Source: JAFGJQ01 sp052034525 (GTDB lineage: Bacteria > Planctomycetota > Phycisphaerae > UBA1845). Taken from it: a stretch of 64,000 bases of DNA. Below, in pieces: positions 25,514 through 34,567 of the stretch. The notes beneath the pieces are model-generated. The model was not told the origin of the DNA. It searched no databases and saw only the letters and a program-made list of their open reading frames with translations. Numbering within the stretch: the first letter of the stretch is position 1; each line of letters begins with the position of its first letter. The translations under genes and the position numbers were made by a program. The stretch is taken from NCBI GenBank assembly GCA_052034525.1, contig JBPOIK010000079.1, positions 6,931-70,930 of the forward strand. Reading direction: 5' to 3'.

Positions 25514-26086
25514 TCAGGCGGCAGGGCCGATCTCGGCCAGGATCGTCCTGAGGGCGTGCGCCAGGCTCCGGTTGAGAGCTTCGGCCAGGGGCGTGCTCTG
25601 AACGGACACGGGTCGCCATCCGGCGCTCGTAGACAGAAGGGTGTGCAACTCGCGCAGTAGTGCTCCCAGCGCTACCCGCTGGCCCAGACCCAGATCCTCT
25701 TGCGTGCCCTCGCACGCCACTCCGATACGAATCACGTCCGAAGGCTGCCCGATGGCCTGCTGAGCCAGCCAGGATCCGGTGGTGTGCACGAGCCCGGTGC
25801 CCGTGATAACGAAATGGAACTGGTCGGTGGAACTGATGGCCGCCAATGCCATCGACCGAGTGCCTGTGGGCAGGGAACACGGAGCCACGTCAATCTGGTG
25901 CCAGTGACCGAGCCCAACCCGCAGATCGCGGATCACGGCGCGTTGGGCCTGCTCTGCGGCGAGTTCGGGCAGCAGAGCTTGTGCGGTCGATTGGGATGGC
26001 TCGATCAGGATCAACAGTCCGGCGGTGATCGTCATCGCGACGACCAGAGAAGCCAGAACCCGAAGCATGCGCGCACGCTGATCCAT
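25514..26086 (-). CDS. Secreted amidase_2/PGRP-fold protein, probably inactive
   Basis: A 190-residue protein with an N-terminal membrane anchor or signal (LASLVVAMTITAGLLILI). The body resembles the N-acetylmuramoyl-L-alanine amidase_2/peptidoglycan-recognition fold: FHFVITGTGLVHTTGSWLAQQ, then VIRIGVACEG and LGLGQRVALGALLRELHTLL. These match the FHYVI-G-G, IGI-x-x-x-G and T-x-x-Q-x-x-AL elements. The zinc ligands expected in active enzymes (a His in the HHT strand and a late H-x-x-P-x-x-K) cannot be identified, so it is more likely a peptidoglycan-binding or structural relative. Assignment to the fold is by pattern and is tentative. Confidence 0.6.
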   Translation of the reverse strand: MDQRARMLRVLASLVVAMTITAGLLILIEPSQSTAQALLPELAAEQAQRAVIRDLRVGLGHWHQIDVAPCSLPTGTRSMALAAISSTDQFHFVITGTGLVHTTGSWLAQQAIGQPSDVIRIGVACEGTQEDLGLGQRVALGALLRELHTLLSTSAGWRPVSVQSTPLAEALNRSLAHALRTILAEIGPAA

Positions 26087-26148
26087 TGGTGCTTTAATCC
26101 GCCCTAAACCACAGCAAATCGGTGGGTTAACAGCCCCTTGTCACCCTT

Positions 26149-26178
26149 TATCTACAAAACATATCGGTTCGATGTCAA
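26149..26178 (-). promoter_or_regulatory. Sigma-70-type promoter of the amidase-fold gene
   Basis: On the minus strand, TTGACA (26178-26173), 18 bases, TAGATA (26154-26149), 63 bases before the ATG at 26086. The surrounding 26090-26270 is AT-rich compared with its neighbours. Confidence 0.6.
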
Positions 26179-26277
26179 AAAACATTCACCTGGATTTTTC
26201 ATCCTGCCGATAATACCCCATTTGCTTCTCGGACGCGCCAATCGACACTCTACATATGGTATGAGCATCTTCAAAGA

Positions 26278-27084
26278 CTACTTCCCGCAATAGTCGATGA
26301 TGCGGGCAATCTCGGGTCGAAGATTCTTGCGCTCCACGATACGATCGACGAATCCGTGGCTTCGCATGAACTCGGCCGTCTGAAATCCCGGGGGCAGCTC
26401 TGCTTTGATGGTGTTGGCGATGACTCTGGGGCCTGCGAAGCCGATCATGGCGCCGGGCTCGGCCAGAATGACGTCGCCAAGGCTGGCGAAACTGGCGGCC
26501 ACACCCGCCGTGGTGGGGTCGGTGGCCACGATGATGTATAACCCGCCCGCATCGTCCAGGCGAGCCAGCGCGGCCGAGGTCTTGGACATCTGAACCAGCG
26601 AGACCATGCCTTCCTGCATCCGGGCGCCGCCGGAAGCCGTCACCATAATCATCGGGAGATTCTCCTCCGTGGCCCGTTCGATGGCCGCGGTCACTTTCTC
26701 CCCCACGACGGCTCCCATGGAGGCCATGATAAACGCGGGGTTCATGACCCCGAGAATCACCTTACGTCCGCGAATGTAGGCCCGCCCCACGACCACGGCC
26801 TCGCGCTCCCCGGTTGCCTTCTGCTGCGATTTGATCCGTTCCGGATAGGGGATGCGATCCGTGAAGCGGAGGGGATCGGTGGGTGTGAGGTCCTCAAGGA
26901 ATTCCTCAAAGGTTCCCGGATCAACGAGCTGGGCGATGCGGGTCCGGGCGTCGATCCGACGGTGGAAGCCGCATTCGGGGCAAACGTGCAGATTCTGTTC
27001 CACTTCTTCGCGATAGAGCATGGCTCCACACGATTGACAACGTTCCCATACGCCCGCGGGGATGTCCGTCCGTTCATTCTGCAT
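26278..27084 (-). CDS. accD: Acetyl-CoA carboxylase carboxyltransferase subunit beta
   Basis: AccD with AccA transfers CO2 from carboxybiotin to acetyl-CoA, giving malonyl-CoA for fatty-acid synthesis. The 268-residue protein has the N-terminal zinc ribbon (CQSCG...CPECG, about residues 14-36) and the crotonase-fold transferase domain with FTDRIPYPERI, VMNPAFIMASMGAVVGEK, the oxyanion segment TASGGARMQEGMVSLVQM and GFAGPRVI. ATG 27084 follows GAGG; upstream open codons lack homology. It is the last gene of a minus-strand run and is 178 bases from the histidine-phosphatase-like gene. accA is not in the window. Confidence 0.95.
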   Translation of the reverse strand: MQNERTDIPAGVWERCQSCGAMLYREEVEQNLHVCPECGFHRRIDARTRIAQLVDPGTFEEFLEDLTPTDPLRFTDRIPYPERIKSQQKATGEREAVVVGRAYIRGRKVILGVMNPAFIMASMGAVVGEKVTAAIERATEENLPMIMVTASGGARMQEGMVSLVQMSKTSAALARLDDAGGLYIIVATDPTTAGVAASFASLGDVILAEPGAMIGFAGPRVIANTIKAELPPGFQTAEFMRSHGFVDRIVERKNLRPEIARIIDYCGK

Positions 27085-27262
27085 GGTCAAACCTCGATGT
27101 CCCATAAAACAAACCACGCACGCCGACCCCGTCGGTCCGGCCGACGTGCCGGGAGAGTGGATGCGGAACGCACCCGGCGTCTGACGGCTCAGTGTAGGCA
27201 AGCGCCCACCGATGGCCAAGGGCGGAAGCTGTGTATCGCGGTTCTGTCCGGGGCGCAAGCCG

Positions 27263-27841
27263 TCAGGACGGGCCCGCCGCCCGCCGCCCGGGCTCCACTT
27301 CGTACCAGACCGGTTCGAGGGAAGTCAGACCTCGCAATTCACCCAGGTTCCGGTTTTCCAGGGCGCAGCGGGCAAGAGCCAGGGCGAAAGGTCCCAGAAC
27401 GACGCCCACCGTGTGGTTTCTGTGCTTGCGGGTGATGCGCGCAATCGCCTTGCGGATCCGGGCGGCGGCGTCTGCCAGGTTCTCTCCATCCGGAGGACAG
27501 ACGCTGGCGGGGTGATCCGTCCACTGCCGGAACACGCGGGGGTACCGCTGGCGGACCTGCGGTTCGGTCAGGCCCTCCCAGAGCCCCACATCGAGCTCCT
27601 TCAAGTCGCGAACCTGCCGGAGCCGGACCTCCGCCCGCTCGGCAAACACGGCCGCTGTTTGAAGGGCGGGCGTCTCGGGGCTGCCATACACGGCCGCCAG
27701 CTCCCGGCTGGCCAGCACGTTAGCCCAGTGAAGCGCCCGCCGACGGCCCTGTGCATTGAGGGAGACGGGGGTGCGGGCGTTCAGCCGCCCCTCCCGACTC
27801 CAGTCCGTGTCGGCCCAGGGAATGAGAACGACCGTTGTCAT
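27263..27841 (-). CDS. Histidine-phosphatase (phosphoglycerate mutase-like) family protein without catalytic His
   Basis: A 192-residue protein of the PGM/histidine phosphatase fold: RLNARTPVSLNAQGRRRA, LAAVYGSPETPALQTAAVFAE and LKELDVGLWEGLTEPQVRQRYP match the LT-x-x-G, S-x-x-R-A-x-Q-T and E-x-x-x-G-x-W-E-G elements. The nucleophile motif LIRHGET is LIPWADT here, and the second His motif (S/V-H-G) is VVLGPFA. Both catalytic histidines are thus missing although the proton-donor Glu stays. It should not act as a mutase or phosphatase. Its first codon overlaps the stop of rpe by 4 bases, so it is co-translated with a sugar-phosphate enzyme. Confidence 0.82.
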   Translation of the reverse strand: MTTVVLIPWADTDWSREGRLNARTPVSLNAQGRRRALHWANVLASRELAAVYGSPETPALQTAAVFAERAEVRLRQVRDLKELDVGLWEGLTEPQVRQRYPRVFRQWTDHPASVCPPDGENLADAAARIRKAIARITRKHRNHTVGVVLGPFALALARCALENRNLGELRGLTSLEPVWYEVEPGRRAAGPS

Positions 27842-28572
27842 GGCCGCCCCTCCGTCCTGGCCTCTAGGGCTCGCCGCCGGAGAGTCGCCACGGCGTCGGC
27901 GGGCGAGGGGGCGTGGAACACGGCCGAACCGGCCACAAGCGTATCGGCCCCCGCACGGACGGCCCGGACGACCGTGTCTGGGTCAATCCCGCCATCGATT
28001 TCCAGCCGCTGGTCGGGGCGCAGACGATCGCGCAGCTCCGTGACTTTCGCGAGCACCTCCGGCATGAAGGTCTGCCCTCCGAATCCCGGCCAGACGCTCA
28101 TGACCAGCACCAGGTCCACGTGGGGCAGGATGGATTCAATGGCAGACGCGGGCGTTGCGGGGTTCAGGCACACGCCGACACCCGCGCCCAAGGCGCGGAT
28201 GTGGTCTACGACCTTGCGGGGCTCGTCCGTAACCTCCGTGTGGAAGGTCAGCAGATCCGCCCCGGCTTTGACGAACGACTCCGCATAGCGGAGAGGTTCT
28301 TCGATCATCAGATGGGTGTCAAAAAACAGGCTCGTGCAGCCGCGGATCGCGCGAACCAAGGGCGGACCGAAGGTGATGTTCGGCACGAAATGTCCGTCCA
28401 TCACGTCGAGGTGGAGCATGTCGGCCCCGGCCTGTTCCACCAGGGCAATCGCCTCCGCCAGCCGCCCGAAGTCGGCCGCCAGAATGGACGGCGCGATACG
28501 GATGCCCGGGCTCGACAAGGATCGGCTGATCCCTGCCTCGCCCCTTCTGCGCAAATCCTGTTCGGCAGACAC
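27838..28572 (-). CDS. rpe: Ribulose-phosphate 3-epimerase
   Basis: Interconverts ribulose-5-phosphate and xylulose-5-phosphate in the pentose-phosphate pathway. TIM-barrel motifs are all present: IRIAPSILAADFGRL, HLDVMDGHFVPNITFGP (metal His and Asp), FFDTHLMIEEP, LVMSVWPGFGGQTF and RLEIDGGI. The start is uncertain. GTG 28572 (AGGACC before it) gives 244 residues; the frame is open to GTG 28644; TTG 28518 would begin right before the conserved domain and give a typical 226 residues. The stop overlaps the next gene by 4 bases. Upstream pgk and gap are on the same strand, forming a sugar-phosphate cluster. Confidence 0.93.
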   Translation of the reverse strand: MSAEQDLRRRGEAGISRSLSSPGIRIAPSILAADFGRLAEAIALVEQAGADMLHLDVMDGHFVPNITFGPPLVRAIRGCTSLFFDTHLMIEEPLRYAESFVKAGADLLTFHTEVTDEPRKVVDHIRALGAGVGVCLNPATPASAIESILPHVDLVLVMSVWPGFGGQTFMPEVLAKVTELRDRLRPDQRLEIDGGIDPDTVVRAVRAGADTLVAGSAVFHAPSPADAVATLRRRALEARTEGRP

Positions 28573-28663
28573 GGTCCTGTGTTTCCGCAGCCTCTGTGAT
28601 CCTGTCCTCTTGTACTTGTATCGGCTCGGGCTCGCCGGGTGCACGACAATTCATCCGGCGCGC

Positions 28664-29893
28664 TTACGCCTCGTCCAGGATGTCGATGGCCTTGAACGGC
28701 TTGCCCTCCAGGAACTCCAGGGAGGCGCCGCCGCCGGTGGAAATGTGGGTCATCTTCTCGGCGAGGCCCATCCGTTCGACCGCCGCGGCGCTGTCGCCGC
28801 CGCCGATGATGCTGACCGCCCCGCGCGCGGTGGCCTCCGCTACGGCCTTGGCGATGGCCAAGGTGCCGGTGTCGAACGGAGGCGTCTCAAACACGCCGAC
28901 CGGCCCATTCCAGAAGATGGTTCTGGCGGTCAGCAGTTCACGGTGGTAGGTCTCAATGGCCTCCGGCCCGATGTCCACCCCCATCCAGTCATCGGGGATC
29001 GCTTCCCGACAGATCTGGCTCGAAGCGTTGGGCTCGATTTTCTGCACGGCCACGGAATCGATCGGCAGAACGAGCCTGTCCCCGGCCAGTTCGCGGAGGC
29101 GTCGGGCCTGATCCAGATGGTCGCGTTCCACGAGGCTGTGGCCGACGTGGATGCCGGCCGCCGCGCGGAACGTGTAGGTCATGGCGCCGCCGATGAGAAT
29201 TTTGTCACAAAGACCGGTCAGTCGCTCGATGACGCCGATCTTGTCGGAGACCTTGGCTCCGCCGAGCACCACCACAAACGGGCGGGCGGGGCTGGCGACG
29301 GCGTCGCCCAGGAAGGTAAGCTCCTTTTTGATCAGAAAGCCGATGACGCGAGGCTTGCCCTTCATGAGCTGCGGGACGGCCAGCATGCTGGCGTTGTCGC
29401 GATGGCAGGTGCCGAAGGCATCATTGACGTAGGCATCACCCATCTCCGCGATCTGACGGGCGAACTCGTCTTTCTCCCGGCGAAGCGCGGGATCGTCCTT
29501 GGCTTTCTTATCTTTGATTTCTTCGGCGGCGTGAAACCGGAGGTTCTCGAGCAGACAACACTGGCCGTCCTGGAGCGCGTTCACCAGTTCGACGGCCCCG
29601 GCACCGATGCAGTCGGGAGCGATCGGAACGGTCTGACCGAGAAGCTCGCCCAGTCGCTTGGCCGCCGGCTTGAGAGAGTACTTCGGGTCCGCCTTGCCGT
29701 CCGGACGGCCGAGGTGACTCATGCAGACGGCTCGCCCGCCGCCGTCCAGAATTCGTCGGATGGTGGGCAAGGCGCCGCGGATGCGACGGTCGTCCGTGAT
29801 GTTCCCTTCCTTGTCGAGCGGAACATTGAAATCCACACGTACGAGCACTCGCTTGCCCTTGACGTCAATGTCTGCAACCGTCTTCTTGGTCAT
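28664..29893 (-). CDS. pgk: Phosphoglycerate kinase
   Basis: Glycolytic enzyme making ATP from 1,3-bisphosphoglycerate. At 409 residues it has the standard length. Marks are RVDFNVPLDKEGNITDDRRI, the substrate-binding segment MSHLGRPDGKADPKYSLKP, LLENLRFHAAE, YVNDAFGTCHRDNAS, the nucleotide-site segments VVVLGGAKVSDKIG and WNGPVGVFE, and IIGGGDSAAAVE near the C-terminus. ATG 29893 is preceded by GGAGGTTCTC. It lies about 200 bases after gap and before rpe on the same strand, so the three are probably one operon or closely linked. Confidence 0.97.
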   Translation of the reverse strand: MTKKTVADIDVKGKRVLVRVDFNVPLDKEGNITDDRRIRGALPTIRRILDGGGRAVCMSHLGRPDGKADPKYSLKPAAKRLGELLGQTVPIAPDCIGAGAVELVNALQDGQCCLLENLRFHAAEEIKDKKAKDDPALRREKDEFARQIAEMGDAYVNDAFGTCHRDNASMLAVPQLMKGKPRVIGFLIKKELTFLGDAVASPARPFVVVLGGAKVSDKIGVIERLTGLCDKILIGGAMTYTFRAAAGIHVGHSLVERDHLDQARRLRELAGDRLVLPIDSVAVQKIEPNASSQICREAIPDDWMGVDIGPEAIETYHRELLTARTIFWNGPVGVFETPPFDTGTLAIAKAVAEATARGAVSIIGGGDSAAAVERMGLAEKMTHISTGGGASLEFLEGKPFKAIDILDEA

Positions 29894-30090
29894 GAGAACC
29901 TCCAGCTTCCTTCCTGTCCTGCACTTCCTCTGCCCGACCGGAGCCGGCCTCATTGTGCAGAAAGCACGGGCCGGCATCGCCGGGTCGTGAGGTCTGTGCG
30001 CTCCTCCCGGCCCCGCATCGCCGGACCGTGCCGCCGAACGGGTGAAGTGTTCAAAGGCGTCCGTGTGAGCGCCCGTGTCGTCCGACCGGT

Positions 30091-31116
30091 CTATAGTGCG
30101 GCCATCTTGAGAACCAGATCCGATGTCCGCACGGAATAGCCCCACTCATTGTCGTACCACGTGACTATCTTGAGCAACTTGCCGCCGTCCTTGGGCATGG
30201 TCATGGTGCTCAACCCGTCAAAGAGGGAGCTGAAATCGCTGTGAATGACGTCGGTGCTGACGATCGGATCCTCGGTATAACCCAGGATACCCTTCATCGG
30301 ACCCTCGGAAGCCTCCCGGATGGCGGCGTTGACCTGGTCCCGTGTCACCGATTTCTCCAGGACGCAGGTCAGGTCCACCAGCGAGCCGGTGGGGACGGGA
30401 ACCCGCAGGGCAAATCCGTTCAGCTTGCCGCTGAGAGCCGGAATCACCTTGCCGACCGCGGCTGCGGCGCCGGTGGTCGTGGGAATGATGTTCACAGCGC
30501 CTGCCCGGGCCCGGCGCAGGTCCTTGTGAATCTGATCGGCGATCTTCTGGTCATTCGTATAGGCGTGCACGGTGGCCATCAGGCCCTCAACGATGCCGAA
30601 CTGGTCGTGGAGCACTTTGGCCACCGGAGCCAGGCAGTTCGTAGTGCAACTGGCGTTGGAAACGCAGGTGTGGGTCGCCTTGAGCAGGTTGTCGTTGACG
30701 CCCATGACGACGGTCAGGTCCGGCTCGTCCTTAGCGGGCGCACTGAGCACCACCTTGCGGGCACCGGCCTTGATATGGTCGCCGTAGCCGCCCTTCTCGG
30801 ACTCCCGCTTGGTGAAGATGCCGGTCGATTCGATGGCGATGTCCACCTTCATCGACTTCCAGGGCAGGCTGGCCGGAGATCTCTCGCCCAGCACCGCAAT
30901 ACGCTGTCCGTCGGCGACAATCGCGTTGTCTTCCGCGAGGATCGTGCCGGGATAGGGGCCATGCACTGAATCGTATTTCAGCAGATGGGCCAGGCTCTTG
31001 GCGTCGGCCAGATCGTTGATGGCCGCCACCTCAAATTGTCCTTTTCGGGCCAGCATATCGCGCACGATTAGACGCCCGATCCGTCCAAAACCGTTAATTC
31101 CTACACGCACCGCCAT
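30091..31116 (-). CDS. gapA: Glyceraldehyde-3-phosphate dehydrogenase, type I
   Basis: Oxidises glyceraldehyde-3-phosphate to 1,3-bisphosphoglycerate with NAD. The 341-residue protein has the Rossmann start VRVGINGFGRIGRLIVRD, INDLADAKSLAHLLKYDS, catalytic Cys in SNASCTTNCLAPVAK, TVHAYTND, the phosphate site RRARAGAVNIIPTTTGAA, FALRVPVPTGSLVDLT and the C-terminal WYDNEWGYS. Asp in the INDLAD turn favours NAD over NADP. The start at ATG 31116 begins the conserved domain; 12 further open codons upstream look non-coding. pgk follows on the same strand. Confidence 0.97.
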   Translation of the reverse strand: MAVRVGINGFGRIGRLIVRDMLARKGQFEVAAINDLADAKSLAHLLKYDSVHGPYPGTILAEDNAIVADGQRIAVLGERSPASLPWKSMKVDIAIESTGIFTKRESEKGGYGDHIKAGARKVVLSAPAKDEPDLTVVMGVNDNLLKATHTCVSNASCTTNCLAPVAKVLHDQFGIVEGLMATVHAYTNDQKIADQIHKDLRRARAGAVNIIPTTTGAAAAVGKVIPALSGKLNGFALRVPVPTGSLVDLTCVLEKSVTRDQVNAAIREASEGPMKGILGYTEDPIVSTDVIHSDFSSLFDGLSTMTMPKDGGKLLKIVTWYDNEWGYSVRTSDLVLKMAAL

Positions 31117-31309
31117 CGCTCGTGACTCCGTGTCAACTCCCTGGAAACCCACAAAACTCGCCGATATGCCGCCTGCCGACCCACCGGCGGCTGGGTGGCT
31201 TCCCGCTCAGTGCCCCCCAATGCACCCAAGGTCGAGAGAATAGGGGCTCGGTTCTGGCCGGTCAAGGGCACCCCCTGAACCTCAACTATTTCAGCCCCAC
31301 TGAATCTCG

Positions 31310-31338
31310 TTGTAAATCTGATGGCCAGACTCTACAGT
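31310..31338 (+). promoter_or_regulatory. Sigma-70-type promoter of the secreted dockerin-like gene
   Basis: TTGTAA (31310-31315), 17 bases, TACAGT (31333-31338), about 145 bases before ATG 31483 in the region between divergent gap and this gene. Confidence 0.5.
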
Positions 31339-31482
31339 GGTTCCTATAGCGGTCGCGTTGGGAGGTCGCCGCGAAACCGCTCGGGTGAGAGTGGTCTGGA
31401 TGCTGCGGGGCTGGCTGCCTCCGGCGCGCCGGGTTTCGCGCAGACGAACTGCTGGTCATGTTGAGGATGGAGGAAACGAATC

Positions 31483-33279
31483 ATGAAGCATGTGTTGGTG
31501 TGTCTGACAACCCTTCTGTTGGCGATGACAGCCGCCAAAGCGGACTTCAGCGAAGATTTTGACAGTTATGCGACGGGCCCCCTGTCGGTCGTATCAGGCG
31601 GGGTGTGGCACCCTTGGCTGAACATTGCGGTTGACGCGGAAGTGGCTCCCTTGGGCCTCAGCGCCCCCAATGCCATGAAAAACACCGGGATCGACGTGCC
31701 CGAGGTGGTCACGTATTTCACGAACGGCCTGGGCTTCGGAATGACGGCCACGTTCTCGTTCGACTTTCTCGTTCATGAGGAGGGCGACAAGGACAGCAAG
31801 GCCTGGGTCTTTGCGGGCGCGGGCAACCCTGACGATCACAGTTTCAACTACGATGCTGCTTTCGGGGGCTCCTTTGAGATCGACCAGGGGGATGATCCGG
31901 GGATCACCTCGATACGTTTCGCGGGCGTTCCGCTGAAGACCAACCTTGCCGTGGACCAGTGGCACCACGTGGAGTTGGTCGCTCTCCAGACGGTGGAACA
32001 CCTGACGTCCAACGGGCCCGAGGAAATCGACGGCTACCTGGACGTGTATGTGAACTCCGAGAAGGTCCTGTCTCAGCAACCGTTCACCTTGAATGACGAA
32101 CGCGGGTTCAACGCCCTGGACATTTATGCGGACGCGGGTGCTGATAACACCGATGATTATTTCCTGTTCGACAATATATCGGTGTCTTTTGCTCCGGCAC
32201 CGCCGCCCAGAATCACGTCTTGGACCAGCGCACCGGACTACGCGGTCTGGCCGAATGCCTACCTCAGCGATCCCGGGCTGATGCTCACGGAGTACACCAC
32301 GAGGGAGCCGGCCGGTCCGCCATACCTGGTCACCAGCAACGGTTTGACGGCGATCGTGTCGGACATCCCAGCCGGGGAGACTGGATATATGGCGTGGGTC
32401 ATTCGCCCGATCTCGGCAGCCGGGGGCCGGCCGCTGGACCTGACGAACAGCACTCTCCATTTCACGCTGCGCTGGGACAGTCCGCCCAATCCCCCATCCG
32501 ATCTTATGGGAGTCTGGGTGCGGGCCTACAACGGGACATGGGACGGAAGCGCGTGGACCAGTACCGGCCAGTCGGCCTGGTTCGTCCAGGTCCCGATTGA
32601 CGGGAAGTGGCACGATTTCGAGAAGGATACGGCCCTGCCGGGATTCGTGGATGGCGCGCCCGACTTGACGCAGGTCTTCGCGTTCATGGTTCACTTTGTG
32701 TACTGGGAAACCGGGTACTCACCCGGCCGGATGGGTATCCGACACCTCGAGGCCCGCTACCCGTCCGTCATTGACCTGCCGATGGCAGCGACGGGCAACG
32801 CGGTGGGGGTCGAGCCGCGCGACGTAGCGGAGACGGTGTTGAAGATCACGTTCGACAAACCCATGGAAACGCTGAGCCCCGGCGCCGTGGAAATTGTCGG
32901 CGTTGCCAATACCACGCCGATCTACCCCGCACTGTCCACGGATCCGCAGGACGCCTCGGTCGTGTTGGCCAGAGTGCCCGGCGGCCTGCCGAACAACGAT
33001 CGCTACACGGCCACAATCGTGGGCAGCCTGCTGGACATATTCGGGCATGACGCGCGGGACGGCCAGGACTACGATCTGGACGTGGAGTTCTACGTGCTGC
33101 ATGGCGACGCGTTGGGCGGCGTGAACGTGGACCTGACGGACTACGGCAAATTCATGGAGTGCTTCGACGGACCTCTCAACCACGAATGCTTCCGCGCGGA
33201 CATCGACATGAACGCGAAAGTGGATCTGGATGACTATCTGTTGTTCGGTCCTGCAATGACGGGCCCGCTGGGGCCGTGA
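31483..33279 (+). CDS. Large secreted protein with lectin-like N-terminus and dockerin-like end
   Basis: A 598-residue exported protein. The signal peptide (MKHVLVCLTTLLLAMTAAKA) precedes a beta-rich domain of about 230 residues whose FSEDFDSYATGPL start and LDVYVNSEKVL / DDYFLFDNISVSF pattern are typical of concanavalin-like jelly-roll domains. A second domain (about 240-430) follows, then an Ig-like or SbsA-type segment around ETVLKITFDKPMETLSPGAVE. The last 60 residues carry two Asp-rich EF-hand-like loops (GGVNVDLTDYGKFMECF and DIDMNAKVDLDDYLLF), a dockerin-like end. It probably acts at the cell surface on or with polysaccharide; this is inference. A strong terminator follows. Confidence 0.8.
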   Translation: MKHVLVCLTTLLLAMTAAKADFSEDFDSYATGPLSVVSGGVWHPWLNIAVDAEVAPLGLSAPNAMKNTGIDVPEVVTYFTNGLGFGMTATFSFDFLVHEEGDKDSKAWVFAGAGNPDDHSFNYDAAFGGSFEIDQGDDPGITSIRFAGVPLKTNLAVDQWHHVELVALQTVEHLTSNGPEEIDGYLDVYVNSEKVLSQQPFTLNDERGFNALDIYADAGADNTDDYFLFDNISVSFAPAPPPRITSWTSAPDYAVWPNAYLSDPGLMLTEYTTREPAGPPYLVTSNGLTAIVSDIPAGETGYMAWVIRPISAAGGRPLDLTNSTLHFTLRWDSPPNPPSDLMGVWVRAYNGTWDGSAWTSTGQSAWFVQVPIDGKWHDFEKDTALPGFVDGAPDLTQVFAFMVHFVYWETGYSPGRMGIRHLEARYPSVIDLPMAATGNAVGVEPRDVAETVLKITFDKPMETLSPGAVEIVGVANTTPIYPALSTDPQDASVVLARVPGGLPNNDRYTATIVGSLLDIFGHDARDGQDYDLDVEFYVLHGDALGGVNVDLTDYGKFMECFDGPLNHECFRADIDMNAKVDLDDYLLFGPAMTGPLGP

Positions 33280-33314
33280 TCGCGGTCGGATGCGCAGAAC
33301 ACTGTCGAACCCTT

Positions 33315-33348
33315 GCCGGGCCGCCTTCTTGTGGGCGGCCCGGCTTTT
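33315..33348 (+). terminator. Rho-independent terminator
   Basis: GCCGGGCCGCC (33315-33325), 8-base loop, GGCGGCCCGGC (33334-33344), TTTT: perfect 11-pair stem, 36 bases after the stop of the dockerin-like gene. The converging thiO gene ends just beyond. Confidence 0.9.
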
Positions 33349-33382
33349 CAAACGGACCGGGTCGTGCGCGGGGCCGCCCCGC

Positions 33383-34564
33383 TCAACTCCGGCGGCGTGG
33401 CAGTTTCATGGGTCGACCGGGAGCGGCGCGGGAGAGGTCGAACGGCGTGTGGCCACGAGTGATCAGGTCGGTCACGATCCGTGCGGTGATCGGGGCGAAC
33501 ACCAGTCCCGTTTTGAAGTGCCCGAACGCAGCGATCATGCCGTCTATGCCCGGGACCGGGCCGATGTACGGCCGCCAGTCGGGCGTGCAGGGGCGCAGCC
33601 CGGACCACAGCCCCACCACTCTCGCGTCGGCCAGGGCCGGTACCAGGCTCAAAGCCCCCTGAATCAGTGCCCCCACGCCGGCCGGGGTGTTGCGGATGGT
33701 GAACCCGGCATCATGCTCCACGGTCGACCCTACCAGCACGAGCCCGTCGCGGCGCCGCAGCACATAATGGTTCTTGCGGCGGATGATGTGCCGCAGCGGC
33801 GGATCCTCCATTTCGAGCAGAACGACCTGGCCACGCACCGGGCGGACGGGCATTTGAGTGGCGATCCGGGAATCCACCGTTCCAGCCCATGCCCCGGCCG
33901 CCACCACGACCCATCGAGCCGGAATGGACTGGTTTGCGGTGAGCACGCCGGTCACCGTGTTGCCGACCATTGACAGGCCGACTGCCGGCACTTGTTCACG
34001 CACCTGGACGCCCGTTTTTTTACAGGCTTCGCGCAGCGCTCTCAGCAACCGGGGATTCCGAACCTGCGCACTGATCCGGCAAAGAAGTGCGCCGTACACG
34101 GGGCGTTGCATGGCGGGTTCCAGGGCCGTCGCGTCGTTGGGGGACAGCATCTCCAGCACCGGGGAGCCGTCGGGCATGGCGCGGTCGGCCGCGGCCCTCA
34201 CCTCGGACAGGCCCATGCGATAGCGCTGATCCACATCACAGAGTTCCAGCCGCCGGCAGCGTTCGTATTCGGGGTCGATTCCGGTCAGCGCGCGCAGTTC
34301 CTCGCAGAAGGCGGGATAAAGGTCGAGACTGGCCAGATGCAGCCGGGCCAACGCGTGCTTGAAGTTCGGATTGCCCGGAGAAAGCACGCCGACCGCTGAC
34401 CACGACGCCTCGCGGCCGCAGTACCCGCGCTCCAGCAGGGTGACGGCCAGCCCGGCCTGCCTGAGCCGCCAGGCGCACGACAGCCCGATCACCCCGCCCC
34501 CCACCACAATCACGTCCGGGTCTCCGCTCATGCTGACGGGTAGTTTGCGCGCTGTGCCCGCCAA
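33383..34564 (-). CDS. thiO: FAD-dependent glycine/D-amino-acid oxidase (ThiO-like)
   Basis: Flavoprotein of the D-amino-acid oxidase superfamily, 393 residues. The dinucleotide-binding start VIVVGGGVIGLSCAWRLRQAG and LLERG are followed by ASWSAVGVLSPG, the substrate-domain segment RPVRGQVVLLE, HYVLRRRDGLVLVGSTVEHDAGF and the C-terminal FAD segment GLRPCTPDWRPYIGP...FGHFKTGLVFAP. These match ThiO, which oxidises glycine to iminoglycine for thiazole synthesis. No other thi genes are adjacent, so a different amine substrate is possible. ATG at 34531 would drop 11 residues and start at the domain. It lies 3 bases after rluD, so it is in the same transcript. Confidence 0.85.
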   Translation of the reverse strand: MAGTARKLPVSMSGDPDVIVVGGGVIGLSCAWRLRQAGLAVTLLERGYCGREASWSAVGVLSPGNPNFKHALARLHLASLDLYPAFCEELRALTGIDPEYERCRRLELCDVDQRYRMGLSEVRAAADRAMPDGSPVLEMLSPNDATALEPAMQRPVYGALLCRISAQVRNPRLLRALREACKKTGVQVREQVPAVGLSMVGNTVTGVLTANQSIPARWVVVAAGAWAGTVDSRIATQMPVRPVRGQVVLLEMEDPPLRHIIRRKNHYVLRRRDGLVLVGSTVEHDAGFTIRNTPAGVGALIQGALSLVPALADARVVGLWSGLRPCTPDWRPYIGPVPGIDGMIAAFGHFKTGLVFAPITARIVTDLITRGHTPFDLSRAAPGRPMKLPRRRS

Positions 34565-34567
34565 AGG

